A stretch of DNA of 64,000 nucleotides from an uncultured Porphyromonadaceae bacterium (GCA_905198125.1 CAJKBH010000001.1:77393-141392); one strand, 5' to 3'; shown: positions 47,504 through 57,219, counted from the first letter of the stretch. The notes: generated by a model not told the origin, from the sequence alone. Translations and numbers: made by a program.

Positions 47504-49882
47504 ATGCTGAAATTCTTTACATCCGACCTGAGACGGAACCTGACCAAGATATTCTGTCTCACCATAGGTCTGGCCATCGGACTTCTGTTGGTGGCCAAGG
47601 CGTTTGTCGAGCAGTCGTTCGACCACGCCATCCCGGAATACGGGAATGTGTATCTGGTAAGGGAGAGCGTGGTAGTTTGTGGAGAATTCCGGGAATTCAA
47701 TCAGACGGCGGGCGCTATTGCTCCCGGGTTGAAACGGTATGTGCCTCAGGTTGAACAGGCTTCCCGAATCACTGAGATGTGGGACGGTTCATTGAAGGTT
47801 CGGACTCCGGATGGCCGAGATTTTGAAGCCGAAGGCATTACAATGGCCGATAGTTGTCTGTTCGATGTGTTGCGATGGCCTGTGATATGTGGAGATCCAC
47901 ACGAGGCATTGGCTGTGGAGGACCGTTGCATGATACCGCGTTCCCTGGCGGAGAAAATCGGAGGAGATGTAATGGGCATGACTTTGGTAAGTCCGGATTT
48001 CAACAAAAGTTATCAGATAATGATTGACGGAGTGTACGAGGATTTTCCTATAAACTCTACATTCAGGAACGTAATCTATCTCTCTCTGTCGTCTATTGGA
48101 AAATTCTCCGCTGACGGACGGGATAACTGGGTTGGTAACGACCGTTACAAGAGCTATGTCCGTCTTGCTAAAGGCGCGTCTGCAGAAGAAATAGCTCCGC
48201 ACATTCGGCGCATGCTGAAGGAGAATGTGGACAATTCCGATCTGGAAACCTTCAAGTATAACATAAGTCTGATGCCCCTGTACGAAGTGTATGTCTCGCA
48301 GGACAGCGTCAAGACCATGATATGGATCTTGAGTCTGCTGGCATTCATTATTTTGGTGAGTGCGTCGCTCAACTATCTGCTGATAGTGATCGGCCAGCTC
48401 GGCAAGCGTGGCAAGGAAATGGCCGTGCGCAAATGTTACGGCACAAGCAACCGCAAGCTCTTCCTGCGCATCATGGGGGAGAGCGTGTTCTTCCTTGCCG
48501 TGTCCATCGCGCTTGCCGTGCTGATAGTGCTGAGTCTGTCGGATCAGTGCGAGATGCTGTTGGGTTATCCGGCCTCTGTGTTGCTGTCAAGTCCTGACGT
48601 GTGGCTTGTAGAGGTGTGCGTATGCGTGGCGTTGCTGCTCATAACCGGTGTGATTCCGGCATGGATTTATTGCAGGACCCCGGTGTCGCATGTATTCCAT
48701 CAGAATACACGTCGTCGCAAGTTCTGGAAACTTGGGTTACTGTCAGTGCAGTTCTTCGCCACCGGACTGATGTTCTGTCTGCTTCTGTTGGTTTACCGTC
48801 AGTACCACATGATGAGTCGTGGCGACATGGGCTATGATTACGAGAATGTGGGGTTGCTGGAAACAGGTTCATTGCCTCAAAACGAAAAACGGGCGTTGAA
48901 AGACGAACTGTCCCGTCTGGCTTGTGTGGAGGCCGTGTCTTCGGCCGATCAGAATTTTACAGGGTTGTCAAGGTCCGGAAACAATGTTTGGATGGAAGAT
49001 GACCCTGATAAGGACAACCAGGTGAACGTCACCGATATGTACTATGCCAATCCGGATATCTTTGATGTGATGGGAATGGAGTTTGTGCAGGGAGGTACCT
49101 TCCGCGAAAACGCCGACAGCACCGTCCATCAGGTTGTGGTGGAAGAAGGCTTCGTGGATGTCATGAAGAAATACTTCGGCCATAAGGATGACAATATAGT
49201 GGGCGAACGTTTCAACATCACTGAACATAAGGGATTGGATGGAACAAGTGAATTCATCATAAGTGGCGTGATCAGGAAAATGCGTCGCGGCGGTTTTAAC
49301 AGCGAGTATGCCGACAATCGCGCCGGAGTTCTGTTTCCTTCTTCGGAAGTATGCCGGAATTTATATGTCCGGTTCAGCAATCTTACTCCTGAGACTTTGC
49401 AGGAGGCTCAGAACATTATAGACCGCAATCATGCGGGTGATCTGTATATTATGCCTTTCAAGGCTCAGGTACTGGCCATGATTGCGCCGGTGAAGCGGTT
49501 CGGCTTCTCGGTGATGGCGGCGGGTATCGCCATCCTGCTGATTACGATTATCGGTCTGATAGGCTATACGGCCGACGAGGTGCAGCGGCGCGCCAAGGAG
49601 ATAGCCATCCGCAAGGTGAACGGAACGACCGTGGGCAAGATACTGCGCATCTTCTGTGTCGACATTCTCAAGGTTGCCGTGCCGTCGCTGTTGGCAGGCG
49701 GAATCGCAGCCGTGCTGATAGGCCGCGACTGGCTGTCGCAATTCACCGACCAGGTGTCCCTCTCGCCCTGGAGCATGGCCCTCTGCCTGCTCGTAATCCT
49801 GACTGTAATCCTCGCCGTGGTCTGCCTCAACGCCCTCAAGGTAGCCCGCAGCAACCCCGTCGACTACCTCCGCACCGAGTAA
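47504..49882 (+). CDS. FtsX/MacB-like ABC transporter permease
   Basis: This 792-residue permease has two MacB_PCD/FtsX units. Each has a helix, a large periplasmic domain (about residues 45-265 and 440-650), and three helices ending in coupling segments (RGKEMAVRKCYGTSNRKLF and RAKEIAIRKVNGTTVGKILR). The start at 47504, just after the ATPase gene, is preferred over 47459. The DNA is clearly more AT-rich over the two periplasmic domains (about 47.65-48.32 kb and 48.83-49.46 kb) than over the helices, as if those parts evolve faster or were exchanged. No second permease gene follows; the cargo is unknown. Confidence 0.92.
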   Translation: MLKFFTSDLRRNLTKIFCLTIGLAIGLLLVAKAFVEQSFDHAIPEYGNVYLVRESVVVCGEFREFNQTAGAIAPGLKRYVPQVEQASRITEMWDGSLKVRTPDGRDFEAEGITMADSCLFDVLRWPVICGDPHEALAVEDRCMIPRSLAEKIGGDVMGMTLVSPDFNKSYQIMIDGVYEDFPINSTFRNVIYLSLSSIGKFSADGRDNWVGNDRYKSYVRLAKGASAEEIAPHIRRMLKENVDNSDLETFKYNISLMPLYEVYVSQDSVKTMIWILSLLAFIILVSASLNYLLIVIGQLGKRGKEMAVRKCYGTSNRKLFLRIMGESVFFLAVSIALAVLIVLSLSDQCEMLLGYPASVLLSSPDVWLVEVCVCVALLLITGVIPAWIYCRTPVSHVFHQNTRRRKFWKLGLLSVQFFATGLMFCLLLLVYRQYHMMSRGDMGYDYENVGLLETGSLPQNEKRALKDELSRLACVEAVSSADQNFTGLSRSGNNVWMEDDPDKDNQVNVTDMYYANPDIFDVMGMEFVQGGTFRENADSTVHQVVVEEGFVDVMKKYFGHKDDNIVGERFNITEHKGLDGTSEFIISGVIRKMRRGGFNSEYADNRAGVLFPSSEVCRNLYVRFSNLTPETLQEAQNIIDRNHAGDLYIMPFKAQVLAMIAPVKRFGFSVMAAGIAILLITIIGLIGYTADEVQRRAKEIAIRKVNGTTVGKILRIFCVDILKVAVPSLLAGGIAAVLIGRDWLSQFTDQVSLSPWSMALCLLVILTVILAVVCLNALKVARSNPVDYLRTE

Positions 49883-49939
49883 TCATTTAACCGAATAATC
49901 ATTTATAGGCCTCGTTATAATCATTCTTTTCCATCGAGA

Positions 49940-49998
49940 AGCCCGCGCCTCTACTGGAGTGGCGATGTCCACATCGCCAACCGATAGAAGCGCGGGCT
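49940..49998. terminator. Hairpin between convergent genes
   Basis: AGCCCGCGC (49940-49948) pairs exactly with GCGCGGGCT (49990-49998). Inside, GGCGAT pairs with ATCGCC. It lies between the permease gene and the convergent DUF4143 gene and probably ends both transcripts. Confidence 0.65.
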
Positions 49999-50037
49999 GT
50001 CTCCATTATAATGTCTCCACTTATAATGTCTCCACTG
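49999..50037. repeat. 16-base repeats after the hairpin
   Basis: GTCTCCATTATAAT, GTCTCCACTTATAAT and GTCTCCACT follow in tandem up to the end of the DUF4143 gene. The last units overlap the 3' end of that gene. Confidence 0.55.
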
Positions 50038-51304
50038 CATAGAGAGGCAGATTAGTCATCCACGATTCCTGCCGGTAGTTTGACATGGATACCCTATATG
50101 CAGTCTCCGGTTGATGGTCGGCAACGAATTGACGCAGACTTCTCGCTTTTAGATTTTCCTCTGCCTTTACTTCGATTGGTGTGACCTGTCCGGATTCCTG
50201 AATAAGGAAATCAATCTCAAGCTGAGAGTTCTTTTTGGCGTAATAATATGGTTCATGATGCAGAAGCAGTTCCTGAAGAACATATTGCTCGGTCAATGCC
50301 CCTTTGAACTCCGTAAAGATCCGATTGCCTTCCACTATTACAGATGAATCCAATTCGCTCATTGCTGCCAACAGGCCGACGTCAAGTGCAAATATCTTGA
50401 ATGCAGCCTTATCTTCGTAGCTTTTCAGGGGTATCCGAGGTGCCGTCACATTATTGACACGATGTATCAGTCCTCCATCAAATAGCCATTGCAATGCAAT
50501 TTCATATTCTCTTGCCCGGGCTCCCTCTTTAACAAGTCCGTAGATGAATTTTCGATTCTCTTTACTGAGTTGAGCCGGTAGCGAATTCCATAACATTCTT
50601 ATTCTCGGCACCACATCTGCCGGAGCATGTTTTGAAAAATCATAGTCATAGCTTTTGAGAATCTCGTTTTGAATCTCTCTGACCTCTTTCCAATCTTGAT
50701 TCTCACTGAAAGCCTGCACGGCCTCGGGCATACCTCCTACATAATAATACTGCTTGAGAATTTCTGAAAGTTTAGGAGAAAACATGTTGACTGTGGACCA
50801 ATCCTTTCGGCTGATTATTTCCATCAGTATGTTTTCTCCAATTGCATCCAAAAATTCAAAGAAACTCATCGGATGCAATGTCATGAACTGAACCTTGCCG
50901 ACGGGAAAGGATGTATTCCTGTGCAATTCGATACCCAATAGGCTTCCGGCAGCAATGACGTGTTGTTCGCTCGCGTTTTCATTGAAATATTTCAATGCAG
51001 TGAGCCCATTTTCCGCCTCCTGTATCTCATCAAAGAATATCAGTGTTTCGCCAGGAATAATGTTGACATGCGTAGCCGCGCTGATGGCGTTAATGATTCT
51101 GTCCGTGTCATAATCGGTTGAAAACAGACTTCTCAGAAATACCTGTTCTTCAAAATTTACGTAGGCGATATTCTTATAGTGCGTGGCAGCAAATTCTTTG
51201 ACAAGCCATGTCTTGCCCACTTGCCTTGCACCTTCGATTATCATAGGTTTCCTGCGTGAGGACTCCTTCCACTTCACAAGTGTCTCAATAGCAAATCTCT
51301 TCAT
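50021..51304 (-). CDS. AAA ATPase with DUF4143 domain
   Basis: This 427-residue protein has an N-terminal AAA domain with Walker A GARQVGKTWLVKEF (Lys31), Walker B ETLIFFDEIQEAENG and sensor region HVIAAGSLLGIELH. A C-terminal DUF4143 domain ends in a nuclease-like EIDFLIQESGQVTPIEVKAE core. This family is widespread in Bacteroidota, often in many copies per genome, and its function is unproven. It stands alone, is AT-rich relative to its neighbours, and lies in a patch with other accessory genes. Confidence 0.92.
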   Translation of the reverse strand: MKRFAIETLVKWKESSRRKPMIIEGARQVGKTWLVKEFAATHYKNIAYVNFEEQVFLRSLFSTDYDTDRIINAISAATHVNIIPGETLIFFDEIQEAENGLTALKYFNENASEQHVIAAGSLLGIELHRNTSFPVGKVQFMTLHPMSFFEFLDAIGENILMEIISRKDWSTVNMFSPKLSEILKQYYYVGGMPEAVQAFSENQDWKEVREIQNEILKSYDYDFSKHAPADVVPRIRMLWNSLPAQLSKENRKFIYGLVKEGARAREYEIALQWLFDGGLIHRVNNVTAPRIPLKSYEDKAAFKIFALDVGLLAAMSELDSSVIVEGNRIFTEFKGALTEQYVLQELLLHHEPYYYAKKNSQLEIDFLIQESGQVTPIEVKAEENLKARSLRQFVADHQPETAYRVSMSNYRQESWMTNLPLYAVETL

Positions 51305-51359
51305 GATGTTGCGAATTTAGTAAAAATTATGTCACAATCCAAGCTTTACTCACATTATA

Positions 51360-51432
51360 CGTATGTAAAATGTGATTATACACACATTTTAGGGACATAA
51401 AATGCGCATCTGCTCACATTTTAAGGACAAAG
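51360..51432. repeat. TAAAATGTG palindromes upstream of the DUF4143 gene
   Basis: TAAAATGTG (about 51366) faces ACACATTTTA (about 51381), forming a palindrome. CACATTTTAGGGACA recurs as CACATTTTAAGGACA about 30 bases later. This may be regulatory or another spacer repeat. Confidence 0.5.
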
Positions 51433-51436
51433 GTGC

Positions 51437-51979
51437 CTAAATCTCAAATTCGCCTTTGAGGGTGCCTTCACTGAACGTCAGGGTAAAGGAGCCTTGGTAT
51501 TGGCGTTTCTCCGGGTCAAAGGTCGTGAATCTGATTGAACATCTGATCGGAATTTCAGACTGCATGAGTGCGTATGAAAGGATATCCGCGTACGAAACGT
51601 TATTGTCCCGGCAGTAACGGACGTAATCCGAAGTCGAAGGCTCATTGCCGAGGGATTCGACATCCTGTTTCTCGATTATATATTCCCGGTCCGTGACAAT
51701 ATCCTGCGCGTTGATGAAAAGATTTATATCGACACCGAAGGCGACATCGTCCTTACGTCCCGTACGCAACAATGTTGAAAACCTTACGGCATCATCACAA
51801 TATATGGAAGGTGTCACGATTGCATTAGGACTTATTGTAAATGGTGTCTGGTCAACGTACGACTGTCCATTCAATTCCGCCATGCACTTTGCCTTGAAAT
51901 ACTGAATTCCGTCATGCTTCTCGCAAGATGCCAGCAGACACAGAGCGCACATCATAAAAACAAAAAGAGTCTTTTTCAT
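51437..51979 (-). CDS. Predicted lipoprotein, unknown function
   Basis: This 180-residue protein opens MKKTLFVFMMCALCLLASCE, with a lipobox (LASC) and lipidated Cys19. The following EKHDG is only weakly like the surface-export signal. The remainder is beta-rich with two halves (AELNGQSYVDQTPFTIS and RFTTFDPEKRQYQGSFTLTF), the second resembling short immunoglobulin- or lipocalin-like strands ending in EGTLKGEFEI. No family was recognised. Low GC and the neighbours suggest an accessory gene. Confidence 0.72.
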   Translation of the reverse strand: MKKTLFVFMMCALCLLASCEKHDGIQYFKAKCMAELNGQSYVDQTPFTISPNAIVTPSIYCDDAVRFSTLLRTGRKDDVAFGVDINLFINAQDIVTDREYIIEKQDVESLGNEPSTSDYVRYCRDNNVSYADILSYALMQSEIPIRCSIRFTTFDPEKRQYQGSFTLTFSEGTLKGEFEI

Positions 51980-52106
51980 TTTGCAGAAATCCTATCAATA
52001 ATTTCAGTCAGCTCAGATGATTCCAATTATGCAGATTCAATAATTGAAATCTAATAATTGTCTTACGGTTGGGCAATAGTAGCGCAGACTGTCTCTTAAT
52101 TACAAA

Positions 52107-52209
52107 TCATCCCATCACATCGGGGAGTGCCAGAAATTCTTCCGGAGAATAAACAGGCAGTGAGGAAGAAGCAAAATCGGCGTTGTTTCTGGTAACAATG
52201 CCATGGTTA
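52107..52209 (-). pseudogene. C-terminal remnant of a PIN-domain toxin
   Basis: After the antitoxin stop, a frame continues TFNHGIVTRNNADFASSSLP and VYSPEEFLALPDVMG before a stop at 52107. The (I/V)TRN.DF and SPEEFL motifs are those at the end of VapC-type PIN toxins. About the first 100 residues, with most of the catalytic acidic residues, are missing, so the toxin is inactive. The antitoxin upstream is intact. Confidence 0.65.
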
Positions 52210-52464
52210 AAGGTATTTTGAGCTACGGGCTTCGCGTCCATCCTCATCGGCCGGCACGATGGCGGATCCTTTGGCTGAGAGGGTCGAGACGTATTGCAAT
52301 GCCTTCTGCATATCTATAGTCTCTTGTCTGGGCTTTGAAGCGCGCATGTTTTCAAAAAAAGTTCTCAGGCCTTTTTCGATAACGTCCTGAATACTGAGGT
52401 TATTCAGTCTGGCATAGTTTTTTGCTTCGTGATAGATATCGGCATTAATCTTTACTGTATTCAT
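52207..52464 (-). CDS. Antitoxin-like protein, partner of a deleted PIN toxin
   Basis: This 85-residue protein opens with a ribbon-helix-helix-like segment (MNTVKINADIYHEAKNYARL, NNLSIQDVIEKGLRTFF) typical of antitoxin DNA-binding domains. A C-terminal half (TIDMQKALQYVSTLSAKGSA ... SSKYL) would wrap the toxin. The ATG at 52464 is chosen because the longer ORF begins with an unconserved Arg-rich run overlapping ligA. It directly precedes the PIN remnant, so it is now an orphan antitoxin, perhaps kept as a repressor or by chance. Confidence 0.7.
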   Translation of the reverse strand: MNTVKINADIYHEAKNYARLNNLSIQDVIEKGLRTFFENMRASKPRQETIDMQKALQYVSTLSAKGSAIVPADEDGREARSSKYL

Positions 52465-52535
52465 ATCCTTAAGTTTTTGCAAATATAATCCATCCCCACG
52501 TCTTCTCCAAAAAATAGACCAAAAGACTAAGCCGT

Positions 52536-54545
52536 TTATTCCGATTCGTTGAGGAGGGCGAGGAATTCGTCTTCGGTCAGCATGGGGATGTTGAGCTGGG
52601 CGCATTTGTCGCGCTTGGCCGGGCCCATGTTTTCGCCGGCGAGGACGAAGCTGGTCTTCTTGCTGATGGAACCGGCGTTCTTGCCTCCCTCGCGTGTGAT
52701 TATCTCCTTGTATTCGTCGCGGCTGTGATGCGAGAACGTGCCGGAAATCACGATAGTCTTGCCCTCCAGTGCCGTACCTGTCGGGGCTAACCTGGCTTCG
52801 TCTACCTGCATGGTGACGCCGGCCTTGGTCAGCGCCTCGATGTTCAGCACGTTCTGTGGCTCGCGCAGGAAGGTGTAGATGCCTTCGGCTATCACCGGAC
52901 CGATGTCCTGGATGGCGGCTATCTGCTCGACCGACATGCTCAGCAGATTGTCCATCGAGATGACGCCCGCGGCCAGACGCTTGGCCGTGGTCTCGCCCAC
53001 GTTGGGGATGGAGAGGGCGTACAGCACACGTTCAAACGGTACTGACTTGGAATCCTCTATCCCCTTGACGATGCGCTGCGCCGTCTTCTCGCCGATACGG
53101 TCCAGGCGCGCCAGTTTATCGACCGTCAGGTCATAGATCTGTCCGATGTTTTCCACCAGGCCGGCTTTATAAAGCAGTTCGGCGGTTTCCTCGCCGATGC
53201 CGTCTATGTTCATCATGCGACGGGCGCAGAAGTGCGTTATCCTGCCTGTGATCTGCGGCGGACAGCCATACTTGTTGGGACAGCACCATGCAGCCTCGCC
53301 GTAGATGCGTTCCAGCTTCGTGCCGCATTCCGGACAGTGCGTCACGAACTTTATTGTTTCCGCGTCCGGCTTGCGGTGCTCCTTGTCCACGCCCACAATC
53401 TGCGGGATGATTTCGCCGGCCTTTTCCACATATAGCCAGTCGTCCTCGTGTATGTCAAGCTCCTGCATTATGTCGTCGTTGTGCAGCGACGCGCGCTTCA
53501 CGATGGTGCCCGACAGCTGCACCGGCTCCAGGTTGGCCACGGGAGTGACGATGCCCATGCGTCCGGTCTCAAACGATACGAAACGCAGCGGCGTGCATTC
53601 ACGCTCAGGATTGAACTTGAAGGCCACGGCCCAGCGTGGAGACTTGGCTGTGGAACCGAGGTTGAGCTGCTGGCGCAGACTGTTCACCTTGAACACCAGG
53701 CCGTCGGTGGCCACCGGGAGTTCCTTGCGGTGCTCGTCCCAGTATGCGATGAAGTCGTCCACCTCCTTCAGCGTCTTCATGGTGGTCATGGCTTTGGACA
53801 CCTTGAATCCCCAGTGCTGAGCGGCCAGCATGTTCTCGTAATGGTTGTCGAAGGGGAGGTTGTCACCCAGCAGATAATAGAAGCGGGCATCGAGGTGCCG
53901 GCGCGCCACCTCGCGCGAATCCTGCGTCTTGAGCGTGCCGGAAGCGGCGTTGCGGGGATTGGCGAACAGCGGTTCCTCGTTGGCCGCGCGTTCCGCGTTC
54001 AATTTTTCGAACACATGCCAGGGCATCAGTATCTCGCCGCGTATCTCGAACTTGTCGGGCCAGTCGCCCGGCAGCAGCTCAAGGGGCACGCTGCGTATGG
54101 TCATCACGTTTGCGGTGACGTCGTCGCCCTGTGTGCCGTCGCCGCGGGTCACGGCACGCACCATGCGGCCATGCTCGTAGGTGATGGAGATGGACGTGCC
54201 GTCGAATTTCATCTCGCCGACAATATTGTAGTCCTGACCTTCCAATGCCTTGGATATGCGCATGAACCAGTCATCGACCTCGTCGATGCTGTAAGTATTG
54301 GCCAGAGACATCATGGGGCGCTCGTGCACCACATGTTCAAACCCTTTGGTCAGGTCTGAACCCACGCGCTTTGTCGGCGACAGAGGGTCGTCAAATTCAG
54401 GATGCGCCTTCTCCAGATCCTCAAGCTCGCGCATCAGGAGGTCGAACTCCCGGTCGGTGATTTCCGGAGCGTTGTTAACGTAGTAATTATGGTTGTGTCT
54501 GTTCAGCTCCTTGCGCAGAAACAGGATTCGTTCTTGAGGATTCAT
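52536..54545 (-). CDS. ligA: NAD-dependent DNA ligase
   Basis: This 669-residue ligase joins nicks in DNA using NAD. The adenylated lysine is Lys113 in GEMKFDGTSIS. Other parts are the Ia/NTase domain (NHNYYVNNAPEITDREFDLL), the OB domain, the four-Cys zinc finger (HCPECGTKL ... CCPNKYGCPPQI), helix-hairpin-helix repeats, and a C-terminal BRCT domain (TALEGKTIVISGTFSHHSRD). The ATG at 54545 is chosen. The ORF extends 134 residues further upstream in an Arg/His-rich, unconserved stretch that overlaps truA and is not coding. Confidence 0.97.
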   Translation of the reverse strand: MNPQERILFLRKELNRHNHNYYVNNAPEITDREFDLLMRELEDLEKAHPEFDDPLSPTKRVGSDLTKGFEHVVHERPMMSLANTYSIDEVDDWFMRISKALEGQDYNIVGEMKFDGTSISITYEHGRMVRAVTRGDGTQGDDVTANVMTIRSVPLELLPGDWPDKFEIRGEILMPWHVFEKLNAERAANEEPLFANPRNAASGTLKTQDSREVARRHLDARFYYLLGDNLPFDNHYENMLAAQHWGFKVSKAMTTMKTLKEVDDFIAYWDEHRKELPVATDGLVFKVNSLRQQLNLGSTAKSPRWAVAFKFNPERECTPLRFVSFETGRMGIVTPVANLEPVQLSGTIVKRASLHNDDIMQELDIHEDDWLYVEKAGEIIPQIVGVDKEHRKPDAETIKFVTHCPECGTKLERIYGEAAWCCPNKYGCPPQITGRITHFCARRMMNIDGIGEETAELLYKAGLVENIGQIYDLTVDKLARLDRIGEKTAQRIVKGIEDSKSVPFERVLYALSIPNVGETTAKRLAAGVISMDNLLSMSVEQIAAIQDIGPVIAEGIYTFLREPQNVLNIEALTKAGVTMQVDEARLAPTGTALEGKTIVISGTFSHHSRDEYKEIITREGGKNAGSISKKTSFVLAGENMGPAKRDKCAQLNIPMLTEDEFLALLNESE

Positions 54546-54562
54546 AAGCGATGTGGTTTGAA

Positions 54563-55324
54563 TCAGTCGTGATTGATATAAGGATATTCGATGTCCCACA
54601 GAAACAACGCCTGCGGCGGCATCGATGTTCCGGCGGCGCAGCGGTCCTTGGCGTCGATGATGTCGCGCAGACCCTGTTCCGATAGTTTTCCCCGTCCCAT
54701 GTCCACAAGCGTGCCGACCACCGCGCGCACCATGTTGCGCAGGAACCTGTCGGCCGAGATGGAGAAGACAATTCCCGGCGTGCCGAAAGAGTTGTGCCAC
54801 GGTTCCCATCGTGCCTCCGAGACGCGGCAGATGTTGGTCTTGGCGTCGGAATGGAGTTTGGCGAACGAGGTGAAGTCGCTTGTCTCGGTCAGTATTCGTG
54901 CGCCACGGTTCATCAGGTCTATGTCCAGAGGTGTAGGGGAGTGCCAACTGAGCGGACTGAGGAACGGCGATTTCTGAAACGTGACGAAATACTTGTACGT
55001 ACGTTTTGAGGCGTCGAAGCGGGCGTGCGCGTCAGACGCGACATCTATCAGGTCAAGTAGCGATATGCCGGGTCCGCACAGCCTGTTGAGGGCCGTGAGG
55101 AACCGTTGCCTGTCCGGAATATCCGTGTCGGTGTCGAAGTGGGCGTACATTACGCGGGCGTTGACGCCGGTGTCCGTCCGTCCGGCCCCGACGATAGGCG
55201 TAGGGGCGCGAAGCACAGTGGCAAGTGCCTCCTCGATGCATTGCTGCACGCTCACGGCATTGGGCTGAGACTGCCAGCCATGAAAGGGCGCTCCCGAATA
55301 ACTCAGCTTCAGGAACCGGCGCAT
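54563..55324 (-). CDS. truA: tRNA pseudouridine(38-40) synthase
   Basis: This 253-residue enzyme isomerises uridines 38-40 in the anticodon arm of tRNA. The catalytic aspartate is Asp51 in VGAGRTDTGVNARVMYAHFD. KYFVTFQKSPFLSPLSWH and FLRNMVRAVVGTLVDMGRGK are also typical of TruA. Its start codon overlaps the speA stop by one base (TGATG), so the two genes are translated together, and ligA follows 17 bases downstream. Confidence 0.96.
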   Translation of the reverse strand: MRRFLKLSYSGAPFHGWQSQPNAVSVQQCIEEALATVLRAPTPIVGAGRTDTGVNARVMYAHFDTDTDIPDRQRFLTALNRLCGPGISLLDLIDVASDAHARFDASKRTYKYFVTFQKSPFLSPLSWHSPTPLDIDLMNRGARILTETSDFTSFAKLHSDAKTNICRVSEARWEPWHNSFGTPGIVFSISADRFLRNMVRAVVGTLVDMGRGKLSEQGLRDIIDAKDRCAAGTSMPPQALFLWDIEYPYINHD

Positions 55325-57219
55325 CAGCGTTCCAGATATGTGCCGCCGTACAGGCCCGAGCGGTAGTTGTTGAGGAACTGACGCCCCTCCTCGGGCGTGA
55401 TGGCTCCGCGCTTCATGCAGGCCGTTACCCAGGTCTCCAGGTTGCGCACCAGCCGCTTGGGATTGTACTCCACATAGTCCAGCACGTCGGCCACGGCCTG
55501 TCCGTCTATAATCTGCGCTATCTCGTAGCTGTCCTTGTTCAGCGTGATGTGCACGGCGTTGGTGTCGCCGAACAGATTGTGCAGGTCGCCCAATATCTCC
55601 TGATAGGCTCCCACGAGGAACACGCCGAGGTAATAAGGTTCGTTAGCCTTTATGCCATGCACGTTGAGACAGTAGCTGCTGCCCGACGGAGCCACGAAAC
55701 GGTTGATCTTGCCGTCGGAGTCGCAGGTGATGTCCTGGATGGTGCACTGGTGCGTCGGTTTCTCGTCAAGACGCGATATAGGCATGATGGGAAACATCTG
55801 GTCGATGGCCCATGAATCGGGTAGGGACTGGAACAGCGAGAAATTGCAGAAATATTTCTCAGGCAGCATCCGCGCCGCCTTGCGGAGTTCTTCCGGCGGG
55901 TGCTTCATGTTGCCCGACAGGTCGCGCACGTCGCGGGCCACGGACCAGAACAGCTTCTCGATACGTGCACGGTCGCGCAGCGACAGCAGGCCGAGGCTGA
56001 ACAGCTCCAGCGCCTCCTCGCGGATCTGCAATGCGTCGTGCCAGTCCTCGAACATACGCGCCGGGTCAATCTTGTCCCAGATATTGTAAAGCTCGCGGGC
56101 CAGTTCGTGGGCATCCTCGTCCAGCGTCTCGTTGTCGTCCCATATCGGAAGCTGGGCGGTCTCCAGAGCCTGTATTATCAGTACGGAATGATGGGCGGTA
56201 AGCGATCGGCCCGATTCGGTGATGATGTTGGGGTGCTTCAGATTGTTCTTGGTGCAGACGTCCACCAGCGACGACACCGAGTCGTTGACATATTCCTGGA
56301 TGGAATAGTTCATGGAATTCTCGCCGCTGGACGAGCGCGTGCCGTCGTAGTCCACGCCGAGGCCGCCGCCGATGTCGACGAAATCGATTTCAAAGCCCGA
56401 TTTCTGCAGCTGCACGTAGAACTGCATGGCCTCGCGCAGGGCGTTCTTGATGCGGCGTATCTTGGTGATCTGGCTGCCGATATGGAAGTGTATCAGCTTC
56501 AGGCATCCCATCATCTTGTTGTGCTCCAGGAACTGCAGCGCGTCGAGCAGCTCGGAGGAGTTGAGCCCGAACTTGCTGACGTCGCCGCCCGATTCCTCCC
56601 ATTTGCCGGATCCGGACGACGACAGTTTGATTCGTATGCCGATGGTGGGCGTCACGTTCAGACGGCGCGCCACATTGGCTATCAGCTTGAGTTCGTTTAT
56701 CTTCTCTACCACGATGAAGATGCGGCGTCCCATCTTCTGGGCCAGCAGCGCCAATTCCACATAGTCCTCGTCCTTGTATCCGTTGCAGACTATGATGCTG
56801 TCCTCATGTGTGTTGACGGCCAGTACGGCGTGAAGTTCAGGCTTTGAGCCGGCTTCCAGACCGATGTTGTACTTGTTGCCGTGGCTCACTATCTCGCTTA
56901 CCACAGGCTGCATCTGGTTCACCTTGATGGGATAGACTATATAGTTGTTGCCCTGATACTCATATTCGCTCGCCGCGCGTCCGAAGCATTCGGAAATCTT
57001 GCGGATACGGTCGTCGAGTATGTCGGGGAAACGGAGCAGTACCGGCGCCTGCACGTCGCGCAGCTGCAGGGTGTCCATCACTTCCTTCAGGTCGATGGCA
57101 GGCCCGTTCTCCTTAGGGGTGACCTGCACGTGGCCCTTGTCGTTGATGGAGAAATATTTCAGTCCCCAGCCGGGGATGTTGTAGAGTTCGGCAGAATCTT
57201 CAATACGCCATTTACGCAT
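55324..57219 (-). CDS. speA: Biosynthetic arginine decarboxylase
   Basis: This 631-residue PLP enzyme of the alanine-racemase-fold decarboxylase group converts arginine to agmatine, the first step towards polyamines. The PLP-lysine region is NNYIVYPIKVNQM, the glycine-rich loop is DIGGGLGVDYDGTRSSS, and the active-site Cys-containing end is TCDSDGKINRFV. Length agrees with SpeA. It is first in a minus-strand run with truA and ligA and lies next to argR and an argC-like gene, so arginine-related control is plausible but not shown. Confidence 0.95.
   Translation of the reverse strand: MRKWRIEDSAELYNIPGWGLKYFSINDKGHVQVTPKENGPAIDLKEVMDTLQLRDVQAPVLLRFPDILDDRIRKISECFGRAASEYEYQGNNYIVYPIKVNQMQPVVSEIVSHGNKYNIGLEAGSKPELHAVLAVNTHEDSIIVCNGYKDEDYVELALLAQKMGRRIFIVVEKINELKLIANVARRLNVTPTIGIRIKLSSSGSGKWEESGGDVSKFGLNSSELLDALQFLEHNKMMGCLKLIHFHIGSQITKIRRIKNALREAMQFYVQLQKSGFEIDFVDIGGGLGVDYDGTRSSSGENSMNYSIQEYVNDSVSSLVDVCTKNNLKHPNIITESGRSLTAHHSVLIIQALETAQLPIWDDNETLDEDAHELARELYNIWDKIDPARMFEDWHDALQIREEALELFSLGLLSLRDRARIEKLFWSVARDVRDLSGNMKHPPEELRKAARMLPEKYFCNFSLFQSLPDSWAIDQMFPIMPISRLDEKPTHQCTIQDITCDSDGKINRFVAPSGSSYCLNVHGIKANEPYYLGVFLVGAYQEILGDLHNLFGDTNAVHITLNKDSYEIAQIIDGQAVADVLDYVEYNPKRLVRNLETWVTACMKRGAITPEEGRQFLNNYRSGLYGGTYLER

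Noticed and set aside
54546..54947. 134-residue N-terminal extension of LigA
   Set aside because: The extension is Arg/His-rich, overlaps truA in another frame, and the ligase family starts at MNPQERI.
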